Program-made: the position numbers and the translations under genes
Assembly: GCA_003820635.1 (NCBI GenBank)
Contig: RPOS01000008.1
Span: 1-7,101, forward strand
DNA: 7,101 nucleotides
DNA from: Verrucomicrobiaceae bacterium
GTDB taxonomy: Bacteria > Verrucomicrobiota > Verrucomicrobiae > Verrucomicrobiales > Akkermansiaceae
Direction: 5' to 3'
The notes under the pieces: model-generated
Seen by the model: only the letters and a program-made list of their open reading frames with translations
Databases searched by the model: none
Told to the model about the DNA's origin: nothing
Part shown: one piece after another, positions 6,127 through 7,101 of the stretch
Layout: every line of letters begins with the position of its first letter
Numbering within the stretch: the first letter of the stretch is position 1

Positions 6127-6963
6127 ATGGACCCGTTTGAAGTAGATCAGCAACCTTACTACGGCGACGTGGAGCTTCCATTCTCGCCATACGCCCCAAA
6201 CATTGACTGGGGCAATGTCACGCTGCCCACGGATACATACTACGGCAACGCGGCAAACTGGAGTTATGACGCGGCTCCGAGCCTCATGAGCAATTTGCTC
6301 TCCGGGAACTTTGGGCAAGCATTCCAACAAGCCGGTAGTGGTATTGCGGACTTGTCGTCAAGCGCCCTTAAAGCTTTGCTGTACGACAAGAACGATAAGC
6401 TCGACATGCAGAAGCTTGCCACTATCGGTGGCGGGTTGGCGGGCTTGCTCGGTGCAGGCAAAGGCCAGACAGAGAAAGTAGGCTATCAAGGGCAGGTCCC
6501 CGTGCTCTCCGCAGTGCGCGAGCGTGTGCCGCAAGCTGCCTCGACCCAGCGCCCCGGCGCAGGCGGCAAACGGTATTTCTCAGACACCCAATATGTGGCC
6601 CCGGACCAAGCCGCTGCGGCTCAAGCCGCTGCCGCGCAACAGGCGCAAGGGTTGGCTCAGCTCAATGCAGCACGGCCTACGCCCGGCTATGCCGAAGGTG
6701 GTATCGCTCAGGGGTATTATTTGGGCGGAGATACGGATGGCATGGCGGATGAGATTCCGGCGAACATTGATGGTAAGCAACCCGCTAAACTTAGTGACGG
6801 CGAGTTCGTGGTGCCTGCGGACGTAGTCAGCCATTTAGGTAACGGCAACTCTGAAGCTGGTGCGCAACGGCTGTATGAAATGATGGACCGCATCCGCAAA
6901 GCGCGCACTGGCACGGCCAAGCAAGGTCGCCAGATTAACCCCAATAAACTTCTTCCTAAGTGA
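6127..6963 (+). CDS. Virion-associated protein with TDGMADEIPA / SDGEFVVPADVV box
   Basis: The gene has 278 residues from the ATG at 6127, or 280 from the ATG at 6121. There is no cysteine. The N-terminus is acidic and aromatic (MDPFEVDQQPYYGD). A Gly-rich hydrophobic stretch, IGGGLAGLLGAG, lies at residues 100-111, followed by RYFSDTQYVAP near 149 and an Ala/Gln helix. The C-terminal third holds YAEGG at 188, GGDTDGMADEIPA at 200, then LSDGEFVVPADVVSHLG from 222, an N-G-N turn, and a basic end (RLYEMMDRIRKARTGT to INPNKLLPK). I recognise this end as a recurrent uncharacterised box in uncultured phage structural proteins; its function is not known to me. The position between two structural genes and the YAEGG shared with gene 3 suggest a virion role, perhaps internal or ejected. 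It is not an enzyme by any motif I can see. Confidence 0.8.
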   Translation: MDPFEVDQQPYYGDVELPFSPYAPNIDWGNVTLPTDTYYGNAANWSYDAAPSLMSNLLSGNFGQAFQQAGSGIADLSSSALKALLYDKNDKLDMQKLATIGGGLAGLLGAGKGQTEKVGYQGQVPVLSAVRERVPQAASTQRPGAGGKRYFSDTQYVAPDQAAAAQAAAAQQAQGLAQLNAARPTPGYAEGGIAQGYYLGGDTDGMADEIPANIDGKQPAKLSDGEFVVPADVVSHLGNGNSEAGAQRLYEMMDRIRKARTGTAKQGRQINPNKLLPK

Positions 6964-6973
6964 GCTAGATATG
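6959..6973 (+). promoter_or_regulatory. Gene 4/5 junction, near-copy of gene 2/3 junction
   Basis: AGTGAGCTAGATATG contains the TGA stop of gene 4 and the ATG of gene 5. It matches the 3002-3016 junction at 14 of 15 bases, but the C at 6965 breaks GAGG to GAGC, so the Shine-Dalgarno is weaker and gene 5 may rely more on coupling. Confidence 0.65.
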
Positions 6974-7101
6974 GCTACTACACCTGCTCTTACATCTACA
7001 GGCACGACTGGCTCGCAACCACTCGTTGGCATGGAATCGTCCCTGTCTAACTGGGTTGGCCCTTATGTGACCAACATGCTTGGCAAAGGCCAAGCACTGG
7101 C
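6971..7101 (+). CDS. Probable structural protein, 3' partial
   Basis: The ATG at 6971 opens a frame of 43 complete codons that runs off the end of the window. It begins MATTPALTSTGTTGSQPLVG and continues ESSLSNWVGPYVTNMLGKGQAL. This Thr/Gly-rich start followed by an amphipathic SNWxxxYVxxMLGKGQAL segment matches my memory of the next gene in related phage structural clusters, where the product is an uncharacterised virion protein. Too little is present to give a function. The 7-base gap to gene 4 and the same strand place it in the same transcript. Confidence 0.7.
   Translation, partial: MATTPALTSTGTTGSQPLVGMESSLSNWVGPYVTNMLGKGQAL

Noticed and set aside
6442..6465. Walker A-like GLLGAGKG in gene 4
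   Set aside because: The Ser/Thr after GK is missing and no Walker B or other ATPase motif follows. The similar GALAAGKA in gene 3 (residues 299-306) fails for the same reason.
6940..6975. Terminator between genes 4 and 5
   Set aside because: No stem-loop or T-run is visible, and the gap is only 7 bases; the same holds for all the other junctions.

Overview
The window reads as the virion-structural part of a tailed phage (Caudoviricetes, most likely a podovirus) or a related prophage. It is not obviously bacterial chromosome. All five genes are on the plus strand, and four of them meet the next gene by overlap or a gap of at most 7 bases. There are no terminators, tRNAs, transposases or metabolic genes. 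Three of the five products carry sequence styles I recognise from uncultured aquatic phages: the WSDQE/RLSHGSEI nozzle-like protein, the DAFGRLRVSNP protein, and the TDGMADEIPA/SDGEFVVPADVV box. GC content looks mid-50s by eye. The host cannot be determined here; a proteobacterium is a guess.

Layout: (1) 2-1636, the 3' part of a large beta-rich protein with an FCCH-like N-terminal domain and a probable beta-propeller, likely a P22 gp10-like tail nozzle or DNA-stabilisation protein. (2) 1636-3006, a virion protein with a helical N-terminal anchor and the FGRLRVSNP module, plausibly fibre-like or decorative. (3) 3014-6124, a 1036-residue, cysteine-free, Ala/Gln/Gly-rich protein built from several repeat families, probably an internal, ejection or tape-measure-like protein. 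(4) 6127-6963, a smaller cysteine-free virion-associated protein with a strongly patterned C-terminal box. (5) 6971-7101, the first 43 codons of another structural gene that runs off the window.

The genes probably act together in the virion. Gene 1 would close the head-to-tail channel, gene 2 would be displayed outside, and genes 3 and 4 (perhaps also 5) would form an internal or ejected set. The assignments rest on sequence style and gene order; no homology search was possible.

The most notable structure is in gene 3. At least five separate repeat families lie in one protein, two of them with 22-23 base copies still nearly identical in DNA, so recent duplication or slippage is likely. Genes 3 and 4 share a YAEGG motif near their C-termini, and the gene 2/3 and gene 4/5 junctions are nearly the same 15 bases. 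I see no evidence of a defence system, CRISPR array, retroelement or other new molecular machine.
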